DNA from: Cryptococcus deneoformans JEC21
Lineage: Eukaryota; Basidiomycota; Tremellomycetes; Tremellales; Cryptococcaceae
NCBI RefSeq assembly: GCF_000091045.1
Contig: NC_006692.1
Coordinates: forward strand, 1,104,721 to 1,168,720
DNA: 64,000 nt
Reading direction: 5' to 3'
The notes under the pieces were generated by a model. That model was not told the DNA's origin, did no database searches, and was given only the letters and a program-made list of their open reading frames with translations. Made by a program: the position numbers and the translations under genes. Of the stretch, positions 38,729-50,263 are shown piece by piece. Every line of letters begins with the position of its first letter. Position 1 is the stretch's first letter.

Positions 38729-40520
38729 CTACTCCAAAAGAAGTTTCCAATCTCTTCCCTCTCTCTCCGCCATCTCTTTCACCATCCCCCTTCCAAACGC
38801 TACCACATGCGCCACGGGCGCACACATCCCCATCTCAATCGGCCACGCAAACCTCGCCGGCCTGTCCGGATCGATCTCCCTCGCCGCTCCCAGATTATCC
38901 CCGGGGGCAGGCAAAGCTTGGTCCGCGAGCTCACTGTGGATCGCGTTCCCGTACGAGGTCGGGAAGTAGTGCCGTAAAGTGCGGAGGGTGAGATGGAAAC
39001 GCGAGATGTGGAGGTACTGGGTCGCATCGGAAGATTGGCGGAACGAGTTGAAGATGAGCGGGAGGAGGTCGGGTGGGAGGGAGGAAGAGGTGGAGGAGGA
39101 TGGGGAGTGGGCAGAGGAGTGGGCGGAGGTGGGTGAGTGGTTGGGTGGTTGGGAAGAAGGGTGGTTAGCGCCAGTGTTAGAGGCCGCAGCGGCGGAGGCG
39201 GAGGCGGAGGCGGAGGCAGTAGTAGAACCGTTATGGGAAGGGTTCGTAGGTGAGGGTGTAGCGATAAATCCAGGAGGGGACGGGTTATCGTGCGGCGACG
39301 CGAGGGTAGCATGCAACTCTTTGCCGCGATGCTGCAAGATCGCCAACGAATCTTTCCCCGTTTGGTACATTATAACCGCTTCAAGCAGGTACATCAACCC
39401 CGCCATTGCCCTCGCTCTCTCCCTCTCCGTCTCCCTCTCTTTTAGGCCTTCCTCCCCATCAGACCCTTCACCGCGACGCATCTCATGTTCCCACTCTTTC
39501 CTCACAAACGTCCTCAAACCGCTAGAGGAATCGTATATCCCCGGAAGAGGTTTGGCCTTGGCCTTTTCGTCGCAGAAATGGGAGTAATTGTATAGTAACG
39601 CAGAATCGGTAAGGCAGAGGAGGCCTTTGAGTCTGTCTGCAGGAAGGGTTCTGACGAAATCAGGTTTGGCGGTAGGTGCTCGAAGGTAGGCGTCGCCGTG
39701 ACGCTTGAGCAAAAGGGCTCTATCTCGGTACCTAGGGATTTTTGTTATTAGCATCAAGTGCTTTTGTAGTTGCATTCAATCAAAGTTACTCACCAGTTAC
39801 CCATTTGCGACCATTTTTCAGGTTTCCAGAGATCCCTTCTTACTCGCTCCTCGCCTTCCTCGCCTACTTCACCTTCTTCCACTTCCACCTCGTTCCTCAG
39901 CCCGCTCCTTACTTTATCCTTTTTGAAGATTCCGTTCAGCACGGGACTCAAAGGTGTTATCCCTCTAGCTTCTTCGATCTTTCTCTTTTTATCGGGCGCT
40001 ACAGTCAAACCAAGCCCGAGACCGATTTCGTGACTGTTGTCATTATTTTTAGTCTCATCGCTTTCGTCAGGTTCGAGATCACGTTTGCGTTTGAGATGGA
40101 CATATTCGGTGAACGTTTTCGGCGGTGACGAAAAAGGAGTAGATCTTGGTGAAGCGGAAGGGCTAGGTAAGAACGTTGGTGGCAGTGATTCAGGCAGAGG
40201 TGCAGGGAGGTTTGATAGCAGCTACCGAAAAAAGGAACAGTCAGCATCGAGGCTATGGGGCGCATTCGTCACTATGGACATACCTTGAGGATCGACTTTG
40301 CGTCCTCGCTCATTTCTTGTGTTTCTTGTGTACTTTCTCGCTTCATCTCATTCCTCAAGCCACTCGACTTCCGCTCTAGCGGCACTCTAGGTGTCAACGC
40401 TCCGCGGTCTATCCGAGAAGTGGACGATGAGCGAGGGACATAGGCTGAGCTTGTGGGTGTTATGGCTGGAGAAGATGGACGGGATATGCGTGGCACGTAG
40501 CTGGGAGATGGCTGGGCCAT
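38729..40520 (-). CDS. Nuclear-looking protein of unknown function
   Basis: The start ATG at 40520 gives MAQPSPSYVPRISRPSSP. Three exons join in phase: a Ser/Pro/Arg-rich start; a middle exon with LLSNLPAPLPESLPPTFLP and a basic KRKRDLEPDESDE; and a long last exon beginning YRDRALLLKRHGDAYL. The last exon looks helical (LKGLLCLTDSALLYNYSHF; ARAMAGLMYLLEAVIMYQ). It includes a low-complexity spacer (ASASASASAAAASNTG) encoded by a GGAGGC repeat, and ends GRGMVKEMAEREGRDWKLLLE. The A-x-x-LK-x-x-GDA start plus NPSPPG spacer weakly recalls the C-terminal homology domain of AF4/AFF elongation proteins. I cannot confirm this. About 560 aa. Confidence 0.65.
39191..39217. repeat. GGCGGA hexamer repeat in coding sequence
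   Basis: Four and a half tandem GGCGGA units. On the minus strand they encode alternating Ala-Ser within the low-complexity spacer of the surrounding gene. Confidence 0.7.
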
Positions 40521-41899
40521 AATGGGCGGTGTTTGGGTGGTCGTAGGCTTTGGAACCAGTATCAGTCGAGGCGAGGCAATGTGTGAGCGGTGTATGGAAA
40601 TGCGTCTCCGCGGGTCGGCTGGCGGGTGGAAAGGGAGGCGGGGATGAATGGGATGAAAGGTGGGCGATAATGCGATAGTGTAAAGAGAATACGGGCGCCA
40701 CTGTTAATTATTAGCTATGCAAGAAAAAGCAGACGTCGCAATCCGGAATGATAAACCGATCTCTTCCAGGGTTCGGTCTCTGCTGGGTCTTGCTTCGGCT
40801 CGGGCTCGGAATGCAGCAGCAGCCAGCGGAAATGTCGTCTTTTCATTCATACACAGAATATGCATGCATCCCAGCTCCCCTCCATCCCCGCCACGCCCAT
40901 CCCCTGCTGCCGACTTCTGTCTTGTGCGACCCAGAACCAAATGCAAGAGCAGCGAGGCGCGGCTTTTTCATCGTCCAGCCCGCCGACCGCCCAGCTCCGA
41001 TTTCTCTCGAATCACATACCCAAGGCTCAAATTAACACAATTTAACACATTAGGGATTTCCCGAGTGGCGTGCCTGCAATGGTTCCCAGAATCCAGAATT
41101 GCGGTTACTTTTTTCCAGATGCGCGCTGGTGGGAGGCACTTCTTGATGGAGAAGAGATACGAGTACTGCATTATATCTATGCTGCGCACACGCTATGATG
41201 CATTGGGAGAAGCTTTCGCTCGAATGTCTCTCATTAATCAGTAAAGAATGCTTTGCTGATTCCTCGTCCAAAGAAGTCGCGCTTTTCTTATCACGATGCG
41301 TTATTTATAAAGGCTTTCCCGCCGTAAAAAAGTGCCGGAATGCCGATCATGGGTTTACCTACCAGACATAATATGCTCATAAGCACATCTCCAACTTCAA
41401 CCTCAGTTTCCCCATTGTAATGCATAAGCCGCAGCTCATAATCCATCTCTCTGGTCAATGGTCTATGGACAAGTACGAGAGTCTTGCAACGAACAGTCGT
41501 GTGGTGGAGGTGTGGAAGGATAAGATCCGAGTGAGACGGAGGACGCGATCAAAAAGTCTGTGCCCAATGACGCTCGTTCCTTATCTCCCGTCCATCTTGT
41601 CCGCCGTCTTCTTCCTATTGACGCCCATTGACCCCGGCATCCATAGAAAGGACTTTTTTCAGTTTCCGATATATTGTTCTGCTCCCATCTCCATCCATCC
41701 TCTTCAACAACGAACGGCGTGAAACACATCCGGCTTTACCTATCAGGCACCAGGGAATTGAAACCAGACATTCGAAATAGGCAAGGTCACGCATCGATGT
41801 TTTAAATCCATTTTTAGAAAAATCGCCGATTTCACTGTGACACACCCAAAGAGGCCGCATAGCGGCGATGACCGAGCATGCCTTGGAATTATTATGTAA
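40521..41899. other. Gene-poor region upstream of the nuclear-looking gene
   Basis: A 175-codon frame at 40717-41244 (plus) is the longest here. It has no recognisable motif and shares its interval with equally long antisense frames, so I do not call it a gene. The first few hundred bases likely hold the promoter of the gene starting at 40520. Confidence 0.4.
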
Positions 41900-42357
41900 T
41901 TACTCTTATATCGGTCTGGGCAGTGTTCGGGTTCTTGGCCTCCAACGAAGTCTTCCTCCGTCATCGACGTTCTCTGCCACTCGAATCCAGATGCAGCCGC
42001 GGACCCTCGAGTTGCCGATGCCCTCAAATACATCCGGGACCATCTATGCCAAGGGGCAGCTTCCCACGCTCGACAAACGGAGACTGCTGTTTATGTTCGC
42101 CAATCCGGGGCAAACAGTGCTGGCAGTGGTTTGAAAAGGAAGACGCGTAAGGAGGATGAGGATGTTCATCCTTCTAAGAAATCCCCGAGGCCCTGTAAGT
42201 CTTTAGCTTACAACGTTTGCATCTTGTATTGACTATCATTTTTCTTCAAGCTCCAGAAATCCAATGGGTCCCAACTGGGTTTAAATGTGGCGGTTGTGAG
42301 CCTGTAGCTCTACCCTCGTTGCCAAAAACGCCCTCCTCTTCTTCCTCCTCATCGTAG
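41900..42357 (+). pseudogene. Orphan spliced exon pair, gene remnant or unannotated 3' end
   Basis: An open segment (41900-42194) joins in phase to 42251-42357 across a 56-nt intron with GTAAGT donor, a TTGACT-type branch and a CAAG acceptor. The product reads GSWPPTKSSSVIDVLCHS, ADALKYIRDHLCQGAASHA, then a basic LKRKTRKEDEDVHPSKK and EIQWVPTGFKCGGCEP, and ends in poly-Ser and a stop. No in-frame ATG or convincing 5' exon was found. It may be a degenerate gene or the 3' part of one I could not rebuild. Family not recognised. Confidence 0.25.
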
Positions 42358-43975
42358 CATTCCGTCCTGGGTCGCCTCCATGGCCAAATACTTCGATGTT
42401 CCCCGGCCACGGTGTTGCCGATGCTCTGTAGGGGGAATGGACTCGGTGCACAGCGCCTTTGCGTGTACTGAGAACCCGACAGATCCTAGGCGGCGGTCCC
42501 GAGTTCATATACGTACTTTCCGTGCGGGTGCGGGCCTCAGAGGGGGGGGGGGGGGAGGGGGAGGTAAAGATTATATGCAACATGTGCTGGTATTCGTAAT
42601 ATGCTTATCGGCGATCCGTGTCTCACCCATGACTCGCAGCATCAAACAGAAAAGAAGTCGAACACAATCGCAAAAGGCTCTACTACAAGGATGATCCAAT
42701 CGTCTTCCTTTGGCTTCTGCACATGCCAAATCCACATGCTCCTCCATATCTTCTGGTGACATCCGCCTAGTAGCGCCAATTAGGCTCTCAAGGCAAGCTT
42801 TGCGATGGGAGCATTGATGCGGCGACCCGAGTTCTCATGAGGCGAACCTTTGATATCCTCATGCGAATATGGCGCAGCGAACCCCGTCAAACAGTTCTAC
42901 CGTCCATTAACAAATACGATTTGGATGATTGGTGCGACTCCCCATCGACTGGAAACAGGTATCAGGTGTAGAGAAGAAAGATGGACGACGGATATCATAC
43001 AGCGGAAGCAGAAAATTGAGAGATTGTTGAATCCAAACAAGATGATGGCCATACACGCTTTTTTAGCCAACGAGTAAACCATCTTTCTTCTCATGCACGC
43101 ACTTGAGTGCTATACTCTTCCGGCATTGGTCTGGTTATCTCGCTCAAGAGGTCCTCAGTCCGTTTTAAACAAACCACAATCTGTTGAAGGCTATCGTTTA
43201 GAAGAGGTATAAGAGGAATTGGTCAGGATGAATGGTGATGACCAATTGATGGCCAAGGGAATGGAAAGGGCTGCCAATGCTTTCTGGGTCCAGTGATAAT
43301 GGAAAGAATCGAAGGATGTAAACTGAAAAAGGGGAACAAACGAGGAAAAAAGCAAGAATTGGAGCGGTGATGATGAAGAAATGAGCGTAATGTTGGTAAT
43401 CCATTTGTTTACGTCACATATGGCTATGCATACTGCACTGCTCATCCCCTCTAAGCCACATTTATCAAAGGGAAATACACATGAAGAGGCATGAAATCCA
43501 ACTAGCAAACTGAGCAGCCTTTATGCCATCTCCTAATCCCCTGTTCTTATTACGGTCGAGAGGAATGCGGAGGAGGATACTGAGTCTTCAACAGAATTAC
43601 GGACTGGTTCTGGAATAGTTCAGTTACGAGGATTGGAAAGGAATTCCAAGAAGTAGGTTCCTTTATGGCCTTTATAAGGCCATTACTAAACTATGGCACA
43701 ATACGCCCAAAAGTTGTGTCCGGCCAAAATTGCCCATGCAGTAAGCTTCGTCAGAAACTGAGCTCTTTCTTCCACTGTTTATCTAATTGATCTCTCAAAC
43801 ATTTATATGGTTGCTGTACGTCAAGGTTTGGTATTTATATAAATGATACATGAGCATGAACAAGGTATAGCTGATGGTTCAAAGCAAGAGGATACAATAG
43901 ATTACTTGTCGATACATGATATCTCGGATATCCAGACTGTCTTCCACCGTCCCTAAATTCGATACGGAGTAATAA
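42358..43975. other. Gene-poor region with a G14 homopolymer
   Basis: No supported gene. A run of 14 G lies at 42542-42555, followed by A and five more G. Short segments such as the one near 43000-43077 (RKQKIERLLNPNK) look faintly coding, but no exon structure could be built. Confidence 0.4.
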
Positions 43976-46902
43976 TTACCACTACAGCGAGGTCAGTAAA
44001 GTGGTTAATAATATCTCTCGAGTATTTTTCTCTATTCACATATGTTTCGTCGCGATATTCGACTGTGGATGGCAATCCCTTTTCCTTTCGTTTAGCCTTT
44101 TCAGCCAGCCACTTTTCGAACCTGCCGCCCCGTTAGTGATTGGATTTGTTGAGACCTTTTGAAAATGGCTAACCATTTTTTCATCTTCGCGCGGCTTCCA
44201 TATGTGTCAGCCGTGTATATGCACAGCGGGCATCACTACTCACCTTTTCTCATTTCCCACATTAACCGTGGCTATCATCTTCAAGTCTGCACCTGGTAAT
44301 GACAAGGCGAAGCAGGTCAATTCAAAGAAACTCGAGTGTTCCGAGTACGGGACCCCTCATTCCCATTTTTATCAGCTTGGTTTCCTCCACGCCAAAAAGG
44401 AAACGCCTTTGCACGACTCACCATACATCATGAAATTCCTACTACTCCCCCTCATAGTCTTTAAATCCCCTTCCCCAAACCTCCTCGCCTGATCCCGCCG
44501 TATAATAGTGTTCACATCGGGCAACATATCCGTCCCCGCAGGCGGAGAATAACTCCATCCAGTCGGACGGAATCCTAAGACTCGGTCGAAATGGGGGTGA
44601 AGAAGGGTGAGATAGGATTGCAAGCGGTCGAGCTGAATGTTACCTAGAGGTAAAAGGTGGACTTGGGCTTCGATAGGATCAGAGGTAAGCATGGAGTGGA
44701 GTTCGGGGTCGGTTTGGCATAGCAAGATTCCTTTTTTGCGCTGATCGCAATAAATCTTGGAGCCTATGGCTTTTGCAACCGCTAAGAAAGGTTGTCAATA
44801 TGGATGGCACTGGACATTAATGGAAGTATGCTCACCCTTGACTATTCTTTCTTTTCCGATGGAATAAGTCCCGACGACCACCAAAGTCCGACTCTTTGCT
44901 CTTTTCCCAACGCCCCCCAATTCTTCCTTGACTTCCTCCTTAACCCCTTCTTCCTTCTTTACCAACCATCCTTGCATCATCTGTTTCTCCCTCTCACCCT
45001 TCTCCTCCTTTATTTCAACCTCAATTTCTCTCTCTCCTCCATCCTCCGTCTTAAGTGTGACTTTCCTTCCCCCACCATATGTCATACTTCCCACGCCCGA
45101 TACTCCTATGACCGAACCTTGTTGCACTGCCTCAAGGGATGGCGCATCGTCCGACTCGCCAACGACATTTCGCCTCGCAAGCGTGGCACACGCGTTGATC
45201 ACAAGTGGTTGAGGGGGGAAACAGTATTTAGGATTGAGATAGGTTGTATCAAGATAGCAAGTATTGATAGGTGCACGGGCTATTGCAGGATGTAGGACCA
45301 TTTTGGGGTTTCTAACACCAAAGCAGCAATGTTAGGTCCTGCCAATGTAAGGTAAATAGTAGACGCACGCTCTAAAATCTCCACAGTGAAGATAGCGAAA
45401 CACGCGTTTACTGCCTACGTATGGACTTGCGAAGCCTGAATCACCGGCGTTAACAGTCTGTCGACCTTCAAAGAGGAAGATTGAAGATCCTGGACCTTTT
45501 GATATTTGTCAGCTTTTCATTCTTGATTGCACGGGACAAGGGTGCATACAGTGATTGGCTTCAATAGGTGTTACCGTGACACCTCCAGTGTTGGGCATTT
45601 CGAATGGCATGTCGTTAGGTAATCCATGCTACTTTAGCAATTAGCCACGACAGGAAGAGATGTCTGAAAAATGGCTTACAACCCATTTCGGATCGACTTC
45701 CAGCATATGAATGATAAGGTTTGCTGTCGTCTGAGAACAGTAGATGGGCCCGTTATTCCAGCTTTTGGAAAGATTGGTGTAATGATCAGAATGGGCATGC
45801 CTGTGTTTCTGTCAGCCAGGACGCGCGTAAAATTAATCGAGATGACATACGTTAAGAGATACGCCGTCACGCCCGGTATCGCCCCGTACCTAAAAGCGTC
45901 CACTGCCACAGGCATACCCGTTAGAACCTTGTAAAAAGGCGCCCTTCTTCTTCCCGCGTACCGTTTACCATCCCGCCTCAAATCATCCTCAGCATCTTTC
46001 CACTGCTCATGTTCCTTATGCCCCGACATGAGTAGTGAGAATGCGTTGGGACCTTTGATCGTCGACTGAGACGGAGGTTCGGGAATCGGGATGGAAAAGG
46101 AGAAGGGTGAGATGCGACGGCCACGTTTCGATGTTGATGGTTTGATGGATGAAGAGATGGCGGATTGCGCATCGTCGGCATCGTCAACCTCATCTTCCAT
46201 CCCCATCCCTTCGTCCGGTTCTTCCCACTCCATTCCTCCGACAGTAAGACCATTACCACTCTGAGTATCTTGCCTTTCTGGGCTATGTGGACGATCGCGA
46301 TCGTCCAGTTCCACACTCGAATCGTCTTCTTCTATTTTACCTTCCCAAGGATCTGGTGTCCTCGTATCGTCCTCGTCAGCGACCATCATACTTTGATCAT
46401 TACCATTCTCTTCTACATCGGCAGTATTGACCACCTGAGGCCACGTAGGCGGTGGCTTGAACTCCGAATAGCTAGCAAACATTGGAGGAGCCTCGGATGG
46501 GCGACATGGAGATTGTGAAGGTAGTTGCGGCGCCTGGTTTCCGTTTGAAGAAGCCGAAAATTTGCGTCGTTTAGATCTTGTTGGTGGGGCCGCAGGCAAC
46601 ACATCGTCTTCATCATCATCGCTGATCACAACAGGATCGTGGACAGAGCCATTATGGTCTTTCTGCTTCTCCTTCCCTTTCCCTTTGTGAATAGAATTCT
46701 GCTTGGAGCTGGTATTTCTAGCCTGACTGTCTTTTGAAGGCCCAACCGTGTGTTCAACCGAAACCACCCCGCTTTCCACTTGTGTGTGGGATACGTCGAA
46801 TCCAGTTCTCACTGAGGTTGTTTCTTTCTTGAAGAAACTGAGGAGCGTCCCGCGCTCAGGCTGTAGGCGTGGTTTCCTGAACGTTGGTGTCGCTGGTGCC
46901 AT
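43976..46902 (-). CDS. PSO2: Pso2/Snm1 interstrand-crosslink repair nuclease
   Basis: A 5' exonuclease of the metallo-beta-lactamase/beta-CASP family needed after DNA interstrand crosslinks. The start ATG at 46902 gives MAPATPTFRKPRLQPERG. About 340 acidic and disordered residues precede the nuclease. Among them is GTLLSFFKKE near residues 18-27, which looks like a PCNA-interacting peptide. Then come FYKVLTGMPVAVDAFRYG, the metal motif HAHSDHYTNLS (spanning an intron), VTVTPIEANHCPGSS and LHCGDFRAC. Next are TCYLDTTYLNPKYCFPPQP and VVVGTYSIGKERIVKAVA, and a beta-CASP end VPYSEHSSFFEL. An acidic insert of about 60 residues (EIEVEIKEEKGEREKQM) sits inside the beta-CASP region. I end the gene with a two-codon last exon at 43976. 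Reading through that intron would end at 43953. Confidence 0.9.
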
Positions 46903-47331
46903 CTTGTAGCTGTTTTCAACGGATTTCTGTACGTATCATCCTAGCAGCCGTACGAGCTCCAATTGAAGCAGTATGCTTAGGGAAAAAAAAGAGCACGATT
47001 TGGGATGAAAATGTATATGTCGTCGATCTTTCTCTCGATATGTACGTAATAGAATTATTATGTGTAACCGAGTAACCGAGTTGGCTGGACTGGGTAGTCA
47101 CGTGACTCGCTGCCCCTTGAGCCATCTTCTTCAATATTTATCGAAATCTCATCAATCATCAACAATAATTAATTGTTGCAACAATTATTTAATTGAGCGG
47201 CTATGCCCGCCTCACAAAACGTCGAATTCTTCTTTCATTTCAAGCAAAGTTTGTCTAAAACCAGCTTTTCAAAAGTGCAAAATCTTTAGCTTCTCAACTT
47301 CTGTATTCCTTCTCCATACAACGCAATAACC
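46903..47331. promoter_or_regulatory. Divergent PSO2/YAR1 promoter with TCACGTGA
   Basis: Shared upstream region of PSO2 (minus) and YAR1 (plus). It contains the palindrome TCACGTGA at 47098-47105, a Cbf1-type site, and an AT-rich stretch near 47155-47190. Nothing else is assignable. Confidence 0.4.
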
Positions 47332-48221
47332 ATGTCCGGCGAAAAACCAACCGAAGAACAAATTGAAGACGTCATCCTCTCTGCTCGATTTGGCGATCTT
47401 GATGACCTTAAGACTTTTGTCGACACTTTTGGTAAAGAAGTTTTGGCCGAAGCGAGAGATGAACGGGGAAACACTGTCTTACATATGTGCTGTGGTAATG
47501 GCCATCTCGGTATGTCTCTTGTACCACTGTAGCTCTTTATCTCTCCCCTGGAAAGGAACACCTCAAGGTTCATGGCTAATTATGGGTGCTTCTTGCAATT
47601 CTCTTTTGGGTGTAGATGTCTTGGAATACCTCCTCCCACGTTTACCTCCCTCGCTCCTTTCCGTGACCAATGAAACCGGATCCCCCGCTATGCACTACGC
47701 TGTGGCGAACAATCATACCGAATGTGTGAAGGCGCTTGTCAACTGGCCCGAGGAACAGGGAGGTGGTCTTCCGTTGTTGAAGGTGAGTTGTACTCTCCTT
47801 CTGTCTTTATCTTCGTTACTCTCCGTCTCCGTCACATCCTGTGCTATTGTGGGAGACTGACGAACATCAATTATGGGGGACAATCGGTTTTGTTGGGATA
47901 TGAGAACACATGCTGACTTTGAATTGTTTCTGTCTACTTTGGAAATTACCACAGCAAAAGAACGCTTCCGGCCGAGACGCTTTCCTTGAATCCATATTCG
48001 CCGGTGAAGGCAAAGAAGAAGTTTCAGGTTGGATCGAGGGATACCTGTACAGGGTTGAAGGCGGAGATGACGAGGAAGAAGGTGAAGGAGAGGGGAAGGA
48101 GATCAAAATGTCTGTAGGAGACGAGGTTGTTGAAGACGAGGCCGAGGTGGTTGATGAGCTTGCGGAGAAGGCTGAGGCGCTTGAAGTCAAGGATGAAAAG
48201 GAGAAGAAGAGATCCAACTAG
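47332..48221 (+). CDS. YAR1: Yar1-like ankyrin-repeat chaperone of ribosomal protein Rps3
   Basis: In yeast Yar1 binds newly made Rps3 and escorts it into the 40S subunit. The start at 47332 gives MSGEKPTEEQIEDVILSA. Three exons: the first ends at NGHL, the second begins DVLEYLLPRLP, and the third begins QKNASGRDAFLESI. Two ankyrin repeats are visible: GNTVLHMCCGNGHLDVLEYL and GSPAMHYAVANNHTECVKAL. They are followed by the Yar1-specific capping segment SGRDAFLESIFAGEGKEEV. An acidic tail has GDDEEEGEGEGKEIKMSVG and ends VKDEKEKKRSN. The order of elements matches yeast Yar1, including the late acidic helix AEVVDELAEKAEAL. About 215 aa. It is convergent with the CAP59-family gene, only 110 bp away. 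Confidence 0.85.
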
Positions 48222-48330
48222 ATGCTATAATGTATGTATGTACAAACTCGGATTTGAATATTTGGTTGGGCAACAGGCAGTACACGGTTCTGTCGCCGAT
48301 AATACAACAGCGTTGTATAGTATAAACAGA

Positions 48331-49980
48331 TCATTCTAACCAGGGCTGTACCCATCTCGTCTCTTCCCAGACATTTGCACTCAACCCGTTAACTTCTGGC
48401 CAAGGATGACACCGGACCTTTTTAGGAGGTCTACAACCAAAATTCAGCATTTTCTCTTCTTGCGTATCATTGTAACGCATTTGATTGAATGTCCAACTTA
48501 CTTTGTGCTCCATTCAATCTTGTCGTCCAGATGTTCAGGAGGGACACCATCAATCCATCCCAATTGTTCCTTTTGTTTTCCCACATCTTCAATGATGTCC
48601 TTTGCTACATCCCTCTCGTACGCCAACTACATTATTCCACCATTTGTATTAGCATCCAACTACCCAGCTACCCATAAAACCCCTCAAAATAGTTCTGCAG
48701 GAAAAAAGGGGGAGAAGGATGACCTACCTGAACACTAGGAACGACCGCCACCTTCCCAAACCCAGCTTTCCAAAAATCAGTGGCGATCAACGTACACTCA
48801 CTTGCTGCACACTCTCCCTTTTCGACATCGCCTCTCCTGAAACGGACATTATGAGGAGGAAGGAAAGGTTTAGGCGATAAGACGGCGAGAGCGTTCCACG
48901 ATGAGAAGACTTGGAATGGTTCGAGGCGGGAATAGGCGTTACGGGAGTTAGGGGAGTTAGGGAATAGGTCCGAGGATGGGGACCACCAGGGGTTGTCAAT
49001 AGGATAGAATAAGTCGCCCGTGTCGATCTGTCATCGGTATAGTGAGTGAGTTTGTGCATAATCCAGGGGAAGTGGGCGAGGAGAAGTAATGAATGATGAC
49101 TCACAGTTCGTCCTACCCAGACATCATAATAATACTCTGGTCTCTTTTTCCACCAATCCATGGCAGTAGTGATCCCGGCCCCATTCTTCACATGCTGATA
49201 AACCAATTCCAGGATGTCCGCCGCATGTAAGTATACATCATTGAAAAAGACGACCGCTTCAATCTCGTCTTCCCACTTTTGATCGCCTTCTCCTTGCCAT
49301 AACGGTGCAAGTGCCGTATTACGCAGCTCTGCAATCTTCTCGATTCGATTATGCTTTCCCCAGTCAATCTTGCTTTCCCCTGTTTCGATTCTTGTCCAAG
49401 CGCTTTCGAGACCTTGGTCGTCCAGCATGGGCTTGAGGACTTGTTCAATCGCTTTTTGGGTGCAGTCGCTGGAAGGTCCTTCCAGAATGGATACCGCCAA
49501 GTGCTCGGGGGCGAGATACCTCAGCAGAACAATTAGAGTATTCAGCAAATCGGGAAGATGAGCTTCGATCTGCCTCGTATTTGTGACTAAAAGGTATCTC
49601 CCCCTTTTGGATCGTTTCAATGGGAGATATCTCTTTTTCTGCGCTTCCGTCAAATCAGGGTCCAGATGCACCGGATCCCCGGCCGAAGGACAGATCTCTC
49701 TAAACGCTTCTGATGTCGCATTAAGCGCCCTTTCCAAGAAGAGGTCCTTGGTATGTATCACCGATGGTGAAGGAGAAGGAAAGAGTCCGGGCCATTGCAA
49801 TTTGCGTGCTGACGGATCGGGGTGGGAGAGGAAAGAGAGGAAGAAAATGCAAACGAGGACGAGCGAGAGGACAAAAAGAGGACTTTTGGATAGAGAGGCC
49901 CGGGCGATGGGTGAATGAGATGATGTAGGGAGCGACGGAGTCGCCGGACGAGGAAATGTTCTAAGGGTATTTCGGAACAT
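48331..49980 (-). CDS. CAP59/CMT1-family mannosyltransferase-like protein (GT69)
   Basis: A type II Golgi membrane glycosyltransferase of the family that includes Cryptococcus Cap59 and the alpha-1,3-mannosyltransferase Cmt1, which act in capsule and cell-surface glycan synthesis. The ATG at 49980 gives a short Arg/Pro-rich cytosolic end, then a signal anchor [19 protein letters not shown] (residues about 33-52). The catalytic domain shows [55 protein letters not shown] (NDV in place of a DxD) and [19 protein letters not shown]. It continues with [11 protein letters not shown] and [19 protein letters not shown]. Four exons; it ends with [20 protein letters not shown]. About 490 aa. Which paralogue it is cannot be settled here. 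Confidence 0.85.
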
Positions 49981-50137
49981 CTTCCAGCCCTTATAACCTC
50001 TATTCTACGTGTACAAGGATACGTGAGGAAATGTATGCAGAATAAAAGATTGACTTCAGATGTTCTTTAATTATAATGGCGTTCAGTTGCTCCGGCGCAT
50101 TCCCAGAGTTAAAACCTCAACGTCATCACTTCTGTCA

Positions 50138-50145
50138 TCACGTGA
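50138..50145. promoter_or_regulatory. TCACGTGA site in divergent promoter
   Basis: This perfect Cbf1-type palindrome lies in the 283-bp gap between the starts of the CAP59-family gene (49980) and the F-box gene (50264). It could serve either gene. Binding is inferred from sequence alone. Confidence 0.35.
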
Positions 50146-50263
50146 TCTTACCACTTTGGCCGCTTCCTTGTTCGTCACTTCGTTAAGCATTTATTGTCAG
50201 TACTATCTTCAATCTTCACTTCACTTCATCTTCCTTCCAATTCGGAAATCAATTATCTGTGGG

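Noticed and set aside
38979..39587. Plus-strand Glu/Trp-rich frame
   Set aside because: Antisense to the last exon of the minus-strand unknown gene. Its composition follows from the repeat in that exon.
40717..41244. 175-codon plus-strand frame
   Set aside because: It starts with ATG, but shows no motif, no splice context and low-complexity Arg/Ser/Pro composition. Comparable frames exist on the other strand.
41337..41760. Possible 5' exons for the orphan exon pair at 41900
   Set aside because: ATG-led frames near 41420 and 41465 exist, but no donor/acceptor combination joined them in phase to the 41900 segment.
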